A stretch of 64,000 nt of DNA from Piliocolobus tephrosceles (GCF_002776525.5 NC_045436.1:52339514-52403513), one strand, 5' to 3'. Counted from the stretch's first letter, positions 48,371-59,459 are shown. Program-made: numbers and translations. Notes: generated from the sequence alone by a model not told the origin.

Positions 48371-48461
48371 AATTTAAAATATTTTAAATATTTTAATAAT
48401 TTAAAATATTTTAAATATTTTAATAATTTAAAATATTTTAAATATTTTAATAATTTAAAAT
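48371..48461. repeat. AT-only minisatellite, 27-bp unit, 3.4 copies
   Basis: Unit 'aatttaaaatattttaaata' plus 'ttttaat' begins at 48371, 48398, 48425 and 48452 (partial). The copies are identical and contain only A and T. Each unit is itself largely self-complementary. Confidence 0.97.
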
Positions 48462-49645
48462 AAATTATTGATTTAAACTATGTTTAAGTTTTTTGAAATG
48501 TAGTGTTTTATTTCACTAATAGAAGTAATAGATTAGTTTTTTAGATCTCATTCATGAAGAACTGAAATCAATATTATTTCTTCATTACATACCAAATTGT
48601 ATAATTTATTTTTTAAAGTAAAATTATTAGTGTTATATGCAAGATCATTTTGAGAAAATAATATTTTTTCCCAGCATATGGGGAAAGATTGGGATACATA
48701 GCACTTATGTGGACATCACTAAAAAATTCACATACAGAAAAAATATATAACATAATTGCTTAATCCTATATGTAAATATGAGCAGGCACTGAGTATGTCT
48801 TTTGGAGAGAAATATACTAACACTCATATATTTTTATTATTGTTTTCTCCACTAATTGTAAAATGATTACTAGGTATTTTATTACACTCTCCTCTATAGA
48901 AAGCCTACTTAGTGTCTTTCTATTCAAAGAAATCCACAAGAGTGGGCCAATAATGAGACAAGATACCTGAGCTGAAAATTGTACATTACCTCTTACATTG
49001 CCTCTTACTGAGTAACATAGTAATTAATTTTGCATAGTGAATAATTTTGCTTATATTAGTGACAGAAAAATAAGTTGTCACAGTGTGAGAACAAGCAGTT
49101 TTGTGTGATGCTCACAAAAGAGGGAGGACACCTAACAAGCAACATAAAGGTCACCAGCATATTTGATTTTTAGGGAAGATAAAAGTAACTGTGGTAATTA
49201 GCATTTGTAATATTTATTTGATTATGTAAATAATCATAAAAGCCTTCATGTTGCCTTTATAGAACTAAACGACATCTAATACAAGTCAGATTCTACATTA
49301 GAGAAAAATAACTAGTCTAAATGGTGAAAGTGATTTGGAGGTTAGCAAAAAAAAAAAAAAAAATACAATTTTACCTTGGTATTTCATAGACTTATAGAAT
49401 TGATAGAAACATTAAATATTACCAAATTCAACATTCTAACGTTTCAGAAGAGGATCAGAAAAGCTTATCTTAGTACTGGAAAAGGTGCTCACAGTTGGAA
49501 GCCTCATCTATATTAACTGTTAAATGCAAGCAAAATGTAGTCAATAGTTTTGTAGCTTGTGAATATGTTCTAGGTTTTTAGGTTGCATCCAGTTCTTGTT
49601 TTTAAGCCTCATTTTGTTTTCTGTATGCAAGTATTCCCCTTCAAT
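48462..49645. other. Unassigned AT-rich sequence
   Basis: No gene recognised. An A run of about 17 lies near 49347. Confidence 0.5.
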
Positions 49646-49660
49646 ACCTCTGCAATTCTT

Positions 49661-49954
49661 TTTTTTTTGAGACGGAGTCTCGGTCCGTCGCTGGGGCTGG
49701 AGTGCAGTGGGCGGATCTCAGCTCACTGCAAGCTCCGCCTCCCGGGTTCCCACCATTCTCCTGCCTCAGCCTCCCGAGTAGCTGGGACTACAGGCGCCCG
49801 CCACCTCGCCCGGCTAGTTTTTTTTTTGTATTTTTTAGTAGAGACGGGGTTTCACCGTGTTAGCCAAGATGGTCTCCATCTGCTGACCTCGTGATCCGCC
49901 CGTCTCGGCCTCCCAAAGTGCTGGGATTACAGGCTTGAGCCACCGCGCCCGGCC
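49661..49954 (-). mobile_element. Young AluY, Old World monkey type
   Basis: Antisense AluY with intact CpGs, 'caggcttgagccacc', 'cacctcgcccggctag' and 'ggtccgtcgctggggctgg'. A perfect 15-bp target-site duplication 'acctctgcaattctt' is at 49646-49660 and 49955-49969. The exact duplication and low divergence mark a recent insertion. Confidence 0.96.
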
Positions 49955-49969
49955 ACCTCTGCAATTCTT

Positions 49970-50312
49970 ATGTCCTTGGAAGACCAACCCCTGTATGTCA
50001 CCGCAACCACCTATCATAATTATCAATTGCTTCATTTCTCTGGGTTGTCATTGTACTAGGCTCAAAACTCTAGAATAGTGCATGCTTTTAAATTTTTTTA
50101 AATTTATTTGCTGAGCATATACTCCGCAGCACCACCAGTGGAATCTTCTTAGGGGGAAAAACAAACAAACAAACAAAAAAAACCTTTTGATTCCAAGTTT
50201 AAGACCCCAGTTCTACAAATGAATGAATAGAATGTTATTAATTTTGCCTGATTGACAGAATACGTAACAAAAAAAAGTGGCACCTAAACAACTTGTTTAA
50301 AAATGTTTTCTG
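49970..50312. other. Unassigned sequence with (AAAC)n
   Basis: Short spacer between the AluY and the CpG-rich LTR. (AAAC)n lies at 50158-50182. Confidence 0.5.
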
Positions 50313-50381
50313 GTACCTGTTTGGAGGAACGGAGGCAGGATGGCGCACTTTCAGGTTCTTCTTCACCAGCTCTTCCCCCGC

Positions 50382-50413
50382 GCGCGAAAATGCAGCGGCG
50401 CGAAAATGCAGCC
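50382..50413 (+). promoter_or_regulatory. Tandem 16-bp E2F-like elements in LTR U3
   Basis: 'gcgcgaaaatgcagcg' (50382-50397) is followed directly by 'gcgcgaaaatgcagcc' (50398-50413). Each holds GCGCGAAA, the reverse of the E2F core TTTCGCGC. A head-to-tail duplicated factor site is typical of retroviral enhancers. Confidence 0.6.
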
Positions 50414-50453
50414 GGCGCCCAGGAAGGTGCAGATCAACTGGGCATGCGCCAGG

Positions 50454-50461
50454 TGACGTCA
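50454..50461 (+). promoter_or_regulatory. Consensus CRE (TGACGTCA)
   Basis: Perfect palindromic cAMP-response element, the CREB/ATF site, 40 bp downstream of the E2F-like pair within the LTR. Confidence 0.7.
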
Positions 50462-50717
50462 ATCCGAAGAGACCGAGATTTACCTGGTCGCACCTGTGGA
50501 ACGCCCCCCCCCCCCCGTCACGCCCGTGCCCCGCCTATTGCCCTCCCACTCTTAGAAAAGCCGCTCTTGGCCAGTGAGCCAGGCAGCCTTCTCACAGCCC
50601 CAACTCCTGTGGGGATGTCCGGACTGTGGGAACTCCGAGGGAGAGCCCCACCGGGGGACTCTGCCGGCCTTCTTTGCCGGAGGCCGAGACTTCTCCCCCA
50701 CACCTTAAGTGACCAAA

Positions 50718-50723
50718 AATAAA
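50718..50723 (+). terminator. LTR polyadenylation signal AATAAA
   Basis: Canonical hexamer followed by 'ttgcagttttgctcct', a T-rich downstream element. It fixes the LTR orientation as plus. Confidence 0.7.
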
Positions 50724-50805
50724 CTTGCAGTTTTGCTCCTACACTTGCCTACCCGCTGGTTCTTTTGCGCCCGCTCTGGTGGTCTTAGAAAAACAAATCA
50801 GTACC

Positions 50806-51178
50806 CAATAGCTTACAAAAAAAAAAAAACTTTCTAAATCTCTATATAGCATTAAAATTGTAATGTTTGGTTTTATCCAGGTCTTCTGATTTTCATTTGT
50901 GCAGAAACTTTCTTCCCTCACACACCATATGTGGCCATGCCTTGGCATCTTTAACATGTCATTTGCTCATTCCTTTGCCCACACCTCCTTTCTCCAGAAC
51001 ATGCAGTGGGCTCTTAATAATAATTCCAGTCTCAGTTGGAGTGTGACTTTCTTGCTGAGAGTTGCCTCATTCAATCAAGCATAGTCACTGTTTTCTTTCT
51101 CCTAACATTTTGAGAATTATGAGTAGCTTATTACACTTTTAGTAAAAGCTGAAATTCTTATAATGGCTGTAGAGTTCT
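50806..51178. other. Unassigned, possibly diverged L2
   Basis: An A run at about 50816-50829, then sequence with faint L2 resemblance leading to the L2 3' end beyond the AluY. No gene seen. Confidence 0.4.
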
Positions 51179-51190
51179 ACATTATTCTTT

Positions 51191-51491
51191 TTTTTTTTTT
51201 TTTTTTTTTTTGAGACGGAGTCTCCCTCTGTCACCCAGGCTGGAGTGCAGTGGCCGGATCTCAGCTCACTGCAAGCTCCGCCTCCCAGGTTCACGCCATT
51301 CTCCTGCCTCAGCCTCCCAAGTAGTTGGGACTACAGGCGCCGCCACCTCGCCTGGCTAGTTTTTTGTATTTTTAGTAGAGACGGGGTTTCACCGTGTTAG
51401 ACAGGATGGTCTCGATCTCCTGACCTCGTTATCTGCCCGTCTGGGCCTCCCAAAGTGCTGGGATTACAGGCTTGAGCCACCGCTCCCAGCC
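51191..51491 (-). mobile_element. Young AluY, Old World monkey type
   Basis: Antisense AluY with a 22-T tail, 'cacctcgcctggctag' and 'caggcttgagccaccgc'. The target-site duplication 'acattattcttt' is at 51179-51190 and 51493-51504. Confidence 0.95.
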
Positions 51492-51504
51492 AACATTATT
51501 CTTT

Positions 51505-51910
51505 ATAAGCTCTCTCCTCCAGACATGTCCTCATGCTCTTGTCTTGAAGTTTTCCACTGGTTACTCCTGCCTTCAGTGACCTGCATGCATACATCCACAT
51601 AGCTATTGTCTTCACAACCTTCCAATCTTTGCTCAGATTCTGCCTTCTTAACGAGACGTATCTTGACAACCATAGTTTAAATTGCAATTGTGTACCAATC
51701 TGTTTTATGACATTCATTTATTCATAATATTTAGTAGTTTGTAGAAAACTACACAATGTTTTTATTTCATTTATTTGCTAATGGTATAACCACCCATTAA
51801 AATGTAAGTTCCATCAGGTAAAAGTGTTTTGTCTGTTTTTTTCCCCACTGATGTGTACCAAACCTATCGAATGATACATTTTTAATAAATATGTATTGAC
51901 TAAATGAAAG
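51505..51910 (+). mobile_element. LINE2 (L2) 3' end
   Basis: 'caatctttgctcagattctg', 'attaaaatgtaagttccatc', 'tgtttttttccccactgatg' and a terminal 'aataaatatgtattgactaa' match the L2 3' UTR. Confidence 0.8.
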
Positions 51911-51917
51911 AAGAAAT

Positions 51918-52085
51918 CTGGAGCAAGATACTTTGCCACTTTAGCCTCTATTTCCCTGTATTCAAAGCAGAGGTCACGAGAATTCCTAAGTGAGAAGGCT
52001 ATTGTGACTAATACATGAGATAATGCATTTAAAGCAGTCAGCACAGTGTCTGACTCATCATCTTCAATTAATAATGCTAGCTCCT
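51918..52085 (+). mobile_element. MIR SINE fragment
   Basis: 'gcaagatactttgccac', 'catgagataatgcatttaaa' and 'cagcacagtgtctgactcat' are the sense MIR 3' half. Confidence 0.7.
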
Positions 52086-54089
52086 GTGGTTAATCATGTT
52101 ATTATTTTCCAAATTTTAGGATTCAGAAACCTAAGTTGTTAACTATTAATTGCACACAAACGAAAAAAGTAAAGGAGAAAAATCTAGGAAAAGCATCTAT
52201 AGATAGAATTTATAATATAGTTATATATTTTTTACTTCACAAAAGTGAATGATGATATTTTATGGTATAAAATAATGTTTGAAATATTGAAGTATTAACA
52301 AAAGTATTTTTTAAACATTCCAATTATTCTTTTTGATGCAATATAAATAATGCAATTTATCATTGATTTGAACTTATTAGAACTATTAGTTTAACACCAT
52401 GTTTGTCAAACCTTATCTCACAATAAGTAAAATGTCATTAAAACATAGGACATATATATTTGTTTTTTTAATTGATAAAAACTACCTCAGAGTGATATAC
52501 ATTTAAAAAAAAATAAATTGCATGTTATTGATGGAGTTAAACTCAGCAATTGTTTGCCCTAACCTTCTGCATGCCTAGCTCTGCTCACTGAGACTGTATT
52601 AATGTCTCTTCAGAGCTGTTCTGCTGCTTGCCTTCACATAGCTAACACATATATTTATACTGTTATTTTCTGATTCATCGACTATAGATATTTTTCTATT
52701 GTCTTTGGCTTGTGATAGATGAGCTATTAACTTATTTCTCTACCCTCAACCCCTCTCCCACCTTCTTTATTCCAATTCTTGATAATTTTAATATCCTAAA
52801 ATTTTTCAATTAATATTTCTTGTTACTTTTTTTAGAAAACCTACTGAAATGTCCAATTTTTATCAACTATAAACATTATATTTCCAATTTCTATTTTGTG
52901 AGAGGAGCATGTTAGTTCCTCTATCCTCATCTTAATTTTCACTTTAAGACTGATAATATTTATATCCTATTATAACTGTGTTTTGCTTTCTGTATAGTTT
53001 GATCCTAAAAGTTGAAAATTAAAAATTGGTTTATTATTATGATTGTTTAACTACTGTTCAATTCAGAAACAAGTATTGTACACAGTTCCATTTCCTCTTC
53101 TGGTTTCTAACATCACTGCAGCTGTGCCGTTCAACAGTGAATAGTCTTACTGTCAATGGCAAGTGTATTTTTACTTTTTATATTTCACTAACTCTTAAAA
53201 TCATGCTGACTTTGTGTTTACATGTTTTTGAACTATGACTATATTTTACAACAGTATAATCCTCAATCAACAATCGCTGATTACAGTTGTTTTTAGTTCT
53301 TCATAGAACCCTAAGTCCTAATATCTTTTAGATAGCTGGAGAGTCATCTCCTAAAAACCAATTTATCATGTAGTTTTAATTTGCTAGCATTTAACTTTTC
53401 CTCATAGCAGCATTTAAAAAGGACTTAACTGACCTCTCCCCAATCCCCTATTATTGCTTTAGGAGAATGAGGGGTGAAAAGAAGTTGAGAATTGGGCCTT
53501 AAAAATATTCACTATTTTTGATTTTTTTGTCTCACTTTCCAGAATCAATGTGCAAATAATTTCCTTGGGAGGAAATTTTTATGTAAGTAAATGCTGAATA
53601 ATTTTGCATTAATGAGCTTTACTTATCAAGTAAAAATTGATTAATAATTTGTTGAGATATAGAATTCTAGATTTTATCACATTTTCCCTCTCTGCTTTGA
53701 GACCTTGCTCTACTGTCTCCTAACATTTCCTCTCACTGATGAAAAACATAATGCCATTCTGATCCCTGCTTCCTCAAAATCCACTTGCCTGTTGTTTTAT
53801 TGTTTTCTGACTGAAATCATTGGGGAAATTATTTTTGTCTTTAATGTGTAATATTACACAATAACTTATGTACATGTGGTTTAAGTCATATTTGGTGTTT
53901 GATGCTCAGTTAATCTGTTGCTCTTTTATAGACTTATTTCCCTTCTATACAGTTATTTCTGTGTTCAAAGTGGTATTTAGTTTTTCAAAAACACTTTCTT
54001 GTTTTTTCCTCTCTTTCTTAATTCCCTGTCCTTGTGTTACAAAGGTAAAGCTTCTTGAATTTCTAGAACATCCTGAAATCCTCTGAACA
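52086..54089. other. Unassigned AT-rich sequence
   Basis: Two kilobases with no repeat or gene I can name. Confidence 0.5.
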
Positions 54090-54136
54090 CAATCACACAC
54101 CACACACATACACACACACACACACGTGCACACGCA
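54090..54136. repeat. (CA)n microsatellite, imperfect
   Basis: CA repeats interrupted by 'cc', 'at' and 'gtg'. The longest pure run is about eight units. Confidence 0.92.
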
Positions 54137-55435
54137 TCTCCTTATAACATTCTTTGCCTTTGAAGGTTGACTTGTTTATTCTGTCTGGTCTTTCTTCCTG
54201 AATCCTCAGACTTTTTTAACCCTATTTTTTTAATAATGAAGGAATAAGTTTAACCAGATGCTTAAAGTTAACAGGCAGAACACGGCAACCCATGGCATTA
54301 CTTCAGTGTCAGTTGCTATGGAATAATAACAAGAACACTGTTTTAACCTGGTGAAACACACATTAACAGTTTTATTTGTATCCTGAGAATGTATTCACTT
54401 TTTAAAGAATACTTTGAATTCGGATAAGGGGCTTCATTTTCGGTCTCCTGGTGGAGGGTTTGTACACACGTTTGGGTGTATACCAATACACACCACACCA
54501 CAAAGCATTTGTGAGAGAAAACTAAATTAATCCTAAATTTCAGGTTCACATTTTATTACTGCTTTCATTTATATATTTATAATGAATATTCTAAATTAGA
54601 GAACTCTGCCCTCACCTCTTGATCTATAGATCTCTAAAAGAAAGAGAAATTTATTTGTTTCTATATGTGTGAAAGATCTACAGAGAAGGGAGTATCTCTG
54701 CAATTAATGCTTTTCTAAAACAATACTATTAGTCTTTTTTTCTGATACTATTCAAATGAATTGTGAATATTTTGTAACAAATTAAACATAGTCATTTTTC
54801 ATTAGATGGAACAGAGAAGCTACAGTGGCATTTGAAAGATTTTTGGAAATTTATTTTCCAAAGAGCTTACATAATTAAATTTAATGCAAAGAAGAAATTA
54901 TCTGTCATTTTTTCCCTTACAATTGGGTTGAATTGCCAAAAGTGTCTAATTAAACAAAGATCATGGAAACAGCAACACCTCAATTCATTATTTATGCAAA
55001 CATTTGTAGAGCAGAAAATTGTAAATTAACATTATATCAAGTTCTACAAATATTGTCTAACTCATATTTACAGATCGGTATTAGATTTTGTGAGACTACT
55101 GTTAGCACATATAATTAAAGATCAGAAGATTCAGTATTTGCCATAGAAAGTAAAGAGCGAACAGATAAGAGTTAGCTAAGATTTATGATTATCTTTTTTT
55201 CAATTTTTCATTAGAAGAAATATTTTAGGTAAGTGCAATTCAAGCTTTAGGCCTGGTTAAATAGTTTAAATGATTTCTGGTAAGAAATTATTTGAACCTG
55301 ACTTCTGAATTAGCCATACTTCTTTCTAAAATGTACCTATCAAATTATGAACTTTTTTCTTTTCACATTCACTGGAAGTATATTCTACATCTTATTTTGA
55401 TGTAATTGAGAATAGTTAACTTTTACTGGGAGCTA
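54137..55435. other. Unassigned AT-rich sequence
   Basis: No gene or named repeat recognised. Confidence 0.5.
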
Positions 55436-55439
55436 AACT

Positions 55440-55625
55440 GTACCATTTTTTCCATTTATTAACTTTTTATTCTTCACAGTCCTATGAGAGAGGTGCCATT
55501 ATTATCTCAATTTTAAAAACTAGGACATTGAGGCAGAGACATTGGGCAATTTGTTAAGGAAGGTCACACACATAGAATCAAACACCAGAGGCCATGTTTG
55601 TACTGCCTTTCACTACGTAGGTCTC
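55440..55625 (-). mobile_element. MIR SINE
   Basis: 'tatgagagaggtgccattat', 'aactaggacattgaggcaga' and 'ggaaggtcacacacatag' are in antisense MIR order. Confidence 0.78.
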
Positions 55626-55634
55626 ATTTAATGA

Positions 55635-55790
55635 TATTTACATATTTTATTTACTTTTCATATAGTACTACCACTTAGACGTCTTCCCCAATTTTCAGAT
55701 GAGAAAACTGCAGGCCAGAGAGGTTAATAAATTTCCCCCAAGACACTCAGCTATCAAGTGTTAGAGGTGGAATAGCATTTTCAGAGAAAA
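55635..55790 (-). mobile_element. MIR SINE, second tandem copy
   Basis: 'ttttcagatgagaaaactgc', 'ccagagaggttaataaattt' and 'gctatcaagtgttagagg' repeat the same part of MIR as the copy before it. It is followed by about 50 bp that resembles the L2 3' end ('gatcaacgagggcagtgatt'). Confidence 0.75.
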
Positions 55791-55854
55791 TTCCGTCACT
55801 CCACTAGAATGCAAGATCAACGAGGGCAGTGATTTTACATAGAAACTATTGAAA

Positions 55855-56190
55855 GTGTTAGCCCTGAAAATTGTAATTATAGCACAAATGTATATTTATG
55901 ACAGCCAAAATATTATGTTATTATGAATTGGAAGAGGTATCATGGATAAATATTCTATAGTATCTTATATACGACCGGAGCATATACAAATCATACAATC
56001 ATATCTTAAATACAATACATTTCATTGTTTAGAGATATCATTACATATCATTGTGTAGAGAACTCTAAGAAAACCTGGAAAGATAACCAAGAATTTTTTC
56101 ACGATTTCATTAATTTGGGAAGTGGATTTGTCAAATAATCAAAGTGACTAACCTCCTTCCCATACCTTAAATTAACTAAAATATTTGAAG
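55855..56190. other. Unassigned sequence
   Basis: Nothing recognised before the L1 fragment. Confidence 0.45.
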
Positions 56191-56194
56191 AGAT

Positions 56195-56568
56195 AAACAA
56201 AATGAAGAGACAACCCACAGACTAAGAGAAATTATTTGCAAAAGTCCAGCTGACATGGGATTAATAATCAGAATGTATAAGAAGTTCAAACAACTCAATA
56301 GTAAAAAAGTTAAAAATGAGCAAAAGATCTAAGCAGACATTTCTCAGAAGAAGACATACAAATGGCCAACAGGTACATGAAAAAAAATTCAACATCACTA
56401 ATCACCTGAGAAATGTACATGAAATCATAGTGAGATATCAACTCACCACAGTTAAAATGGCTTTTATCAAAAAGATAGGCAATAATGGATGCTGGTGAGG
56501 TTGGTGAAAGGTAACTTGGTAGAGCCACTATGGAGAGCAGTAAGGAGGTTTTTCAAAAAACTAAAAAA
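56195..56568 (+). mobile_element. L1 fragment, ORF2 C-terminal region (left of Alu)
   Basis: 'gaagagacaacccacagact', 'gaagacatacaaatggccaa' and 'ttcaacatcactaatcac' are sense L1. It resumes after the Alu at 56771. Confidence 0.8.
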
Positions 56569-56770
56569 GGGGCAAAATAGTGAGGCTCCATCTCTACAAA
56601 AAATAAAAATTAGTTGGATGTGGTGGTGCATGCGTGTAGTCCTAGATACTTGGGAAGCTGAAGTGGGAGGAATGCTTGAGCCTAGGAGGTTGAGGCCACA
56701 GTAGGCCATAATTGCACCATTACACTCCAGCCTGAGAGATAGAGTAAAACTCGGTCTTAAAAAAAGAAGA
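56569..56770 (+). mobile_element. 5'-truncated Alu (end of left arm plus right arm)
   Basis: Starts within the left arm ('gtgaggctccatctctac'), then the full right arm with old (AluJ-like) divergence. Flanking 'aaactaaaaa' repeats suggest a target-site duplication. Confidence 0.85.
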
Positions 56771-56815
56771 AACAAACTAAAAATACAACTACCATGTGAC
56801 TCAGCAAACACAAAA
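56771..56815 (+). mobile_element. L1 fragment (right of Alu)
   Basis: 'caactaccatgtgactcagc' continues the L1 ORF2 C-terminal region and then stops abruptly. Confidence 0.65.
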
Positions 56816-57001
56816 ACATTAAATGCATTTCTATACACTGACAATAAGCAATTGAAAAACAAAATCAAAGATGCAATGCCATTCCCAATAGCACCAAATA
56901 AAGTAAAATTATTACATTTAAATCTGACAAAACATCTGTAGGAGTTGAATGCTTAAAGCTACAAAAGAGATAATGAGAGAAATGAAAGAAGACTATTTTG
57001 G
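56816..57001 (+). mobile_element. L1M fragment, mid-ORF2 (left of LTR)
   Basis: 'gcatttctatacactgacaa' and 'gccattcccaatagcacc' lie upstream in L1 relative to the preceding fragment, so this begins a second sense L1 rather than continuing the first. It resumes at 57494. Confidence 0.75.
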
Positions 57002-57390
57002 TGTAATGCTTAATATTGAGTGTCAATTTGATTGGATTGAAGGATGCAAAGTATTTATTCTGGGTGTGTCTGTAAGGGTGGTGTTGTCAAAGGCATTAAC
57101 ATTTGAGTCAGTGGGCTGGGGAAAGCAGACCCACCCTCTGGTGGGCACAATCTAATCAGCTCCCCTGGAATATAAAGCAGGCAGAAAAACATGAAAAGGC
57201 GAAACTGGTCTAGCTTCCCAGCCTACATCTTTCACTTGTGCTGGATGCTTCCTGCCCTCAAACATCAGACTCCAAGCTCTTCAGTTTTGAGGATTTGACT
57301 GGCTCTCCTGGCTCCTCAAGCTTGCAGAGAGCCTATTGCAGGACCTTGTGATTGCATAAGTTAATATCTATATATCTATATATCTCTATC

Positions 57391-57438
<48 letters not shown>

Positions 57439-57488
57439 ATATATATCTTCTGTTAGATCTATCCCTCTAGGGAACCCTGACTAATACA
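57002..57488 (+). mobile_element. Solo LTR with 5-bp target-site duplication
   Basis: Begins TGTAATGCTT and ends CTGACTAATACA. It is flanked by exact 'tttgg' at 56997-57001 and 57489-57493, inside an L1M that reads continuously on either side. It contains 'gagtgtcaatttgattgg', 'gcagacccaccctctggtgg' and 'gtgctggatgcttcctgccc', a common primate LTR. TG...CA ends and the 5-bp duplication prove LTR integration. I do not assign the family name. Confidence 0.88.
57366..57447. repeat. (TATC)n tetranucleotide microsatellite in LTR
   Basis: Interrupted TA/TATC repeats, then about 11-12 uninterrupted TATC units. They sit in the R/U5-side AT-rich region of the LTR. Confidence 0.96.
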
Positions 57489-57493
57489 TTTGG

Positions 57494-59120
57494 AGAGATC
57501 TACTTCATTCATGCTACAGTAATCAAGAACGTGTAGTATTCCCAGAAGAAGATACCCATAGATCAATAGAACCAAATAGAGAATCCAAAAATGTATCTAC
57601 ACAAATATGTCTAAATAATCTTTGACAAACAAGTGAAAGTAATTCAGTGAAGGAGTGGTTTCTTGCCAAAAATAGGCACTAGAGAAATTTAACATCCATA
57701 GTCAAGAAAAAAAAAAAGATTCTTAGTGTACATTCACACTTTATACAAAAATTAACTCATAATAGATCATGGGCTTAAAGTAAAATTATACAACATAGAA
57801 ATATGTGGTATACATTTATTATGAACTATAAATCATATGTTTATAACGTATACCACATACTTATATATACATATAAAAATGTGATGTATACCTCATATTT
57901 ATACGTATATATAAAAATATATTTATAATATATGTAAGAAAAACATCCATGACCTAAGCCCAGAGTTTTTAGATATGACTCCAAAAGTACAATTTACAAA
58001 ATAAAAAATTGGTAACTGGCCTCATTAAAATCACAATTTTTGCCTCATGAAAATCTTTTTTAAGAAGGTGAAAAGTCAAGATGTAGACATGGAGAGTATA
58101 TTTATTAATCTTAGTCAACAAAGTGTTTCTACTATATAAATAACTCTCAAACATCAACATTGAAAAAACAATAAAATCAGAAAATGAGCAAAACACATGA
58201 ATAAATGTTTCACCAAAGAAGATGAAAGATGTACAGATTTATTAAACATAAGGAAAGTAAAATTTAAATCACAGTAACATATCACTATGCATGTATCAGA
58301 ATGGCTAAAATTAAAGATAGTGATAATACTAAATGTTGGCGAGAATGTGGAGAAACTGGATCACTCATACCTGGGAATGCGAAACAGTTTAGCTACACTA
58401 GAAAGTATTTTATCAGTTATTTTTAAAACTGGGCTTACTATATGACCCAGCATTTCCACTCTGGGGAGTTTATGCCAAAGAAACGAAAATTTATTTTCAC
58501 ACGGAAATATGCACATATGTATTCATAGCAGGTTTATTTTTAATAATGTAAAACTTTAAACTTCTCAAATGTCTTTTAGTAGGGAATGGTCAAGCAAACT
58601 GTCATACATCAACATCATGAAATACTGTTCAGCAATAGAAAGAAACAAACTATTGATATATTGTCATACAAATTTAATAAACATCAAGAAAATTATGTGA
58701 TGTGAAAAAGGCTGATGCCAAAGGCATACATGTTGTATGATTCCAATTCTTATGAAGTAACATAACTATAGCGATGGAGAATCAGTGGTTGCCCGGGGTC
58801 AGGGAAAGGTTAAGGACTAGGTGTGGCTCTAGGGATAAGTATATTCATTGGTGGAATGGTCAGATAAAGCTACCCTGTGATAAAATTACATCAAGCTATA
58901 CACACACAAACACACAGACATGAATGCACGTGCCACTGGTGAAAAGTACATAAGCTCTATGGATTGCACCAACATCAGTTTCCCTGGTGTGATACTGCAT
59001 TCTACTTACACAGATGTTAGAAGAGAAAGAGGCTGGGTAAAGGGTACATGGGGACTCTCTGTACTTTTGTTTTTGCAACTTCCCATTGATCTATATTTAT
59101 TTCTAATAAAAACATGTAAC
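57494..59120 (+). mobile_element. L1M LINE 3' portion
   Basis: Sense L1M: 'catagatcaatagaaccaa' near 57557, 'agacatggagagtata' zone, 'gaatgtggagaaactggatc' near 58344, 'tactgttcagcaatagaaag' near 58624. The 3' UTR ends with 'ctctctgtacttttgttttt' and 'aataaaaacatgtaac' near 59115. Broken coding. An AT-rich insert with a 12-bp inverted repeat lies at 57795-57940. Confidence 0.85.
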
Positions 59121-59164
59121 ATTAAGTGAGGCATTTGGATTTTATTTTTATAGGAGGTGTTAGG

Positions 59165-59416
59165 TAGGGATCTGTTTTAGTTTCCTAGGACAGTGCTATA
59201 TAAATAACCACAGACTGGGTGACTTAAAACAACAGAAGTTTGTTCTCTTACAGTTCTGAAGGCTAGAAGTCCAAAATCAGAAGGGAGTCTCTCTTCTGAA
59301 ATCTCTGAGGTAGAATTTGTTCCATGTCCTCCTCCTAGCTTCTGGTGTCTGCTGCAATTCTTGTACTTTCTTGACAGCTGCATCACTCCAATTTCTGCCC
59401 AGTGTTGTCAAATAGC

Positions 59417-59459
<43 letters not shown>

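Larger units (their letters stand above)
50318..50800 (+). mobile_element. CpG-rich solo LTR of an endogenous retrovirus
   Basis: A 483-bp block starting TG and ending CA, flanked by an exact 5-bp duplication 'gtacc' (50313-50317 and 50801-50805). It contains about 30 CpGs, far more than any neighbouring DNA, a U3-like region with factor sites, and AATAAA at 50718-50723 followed by a T-rich stretch, as expected at R/U5 on the plus strand. No gag, pol or env sequence adjoins it, so it is a solo LTR. The family is not recognised. The retained CpGs suggest a fairly young insertion or one kept unmethylated in the germline. Overlapping open frames in it (50293-50722) follow from GC content and are not taken as genes. 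Confidence 0.8.

Noticed and set aside
48371..48461. Possible CRISPR or satellite array
   Set aside because: No spacers, AT only, less than 100 bp: a minisatellite.
50293..50722. 139- and 94-codon plus-strand frames in the CpG-rich block
   Set aside because: High GC removes stops. The block has LTR ends, target duplication and poly-A signal, and the two frames predict unrelated low-complexity proteins.
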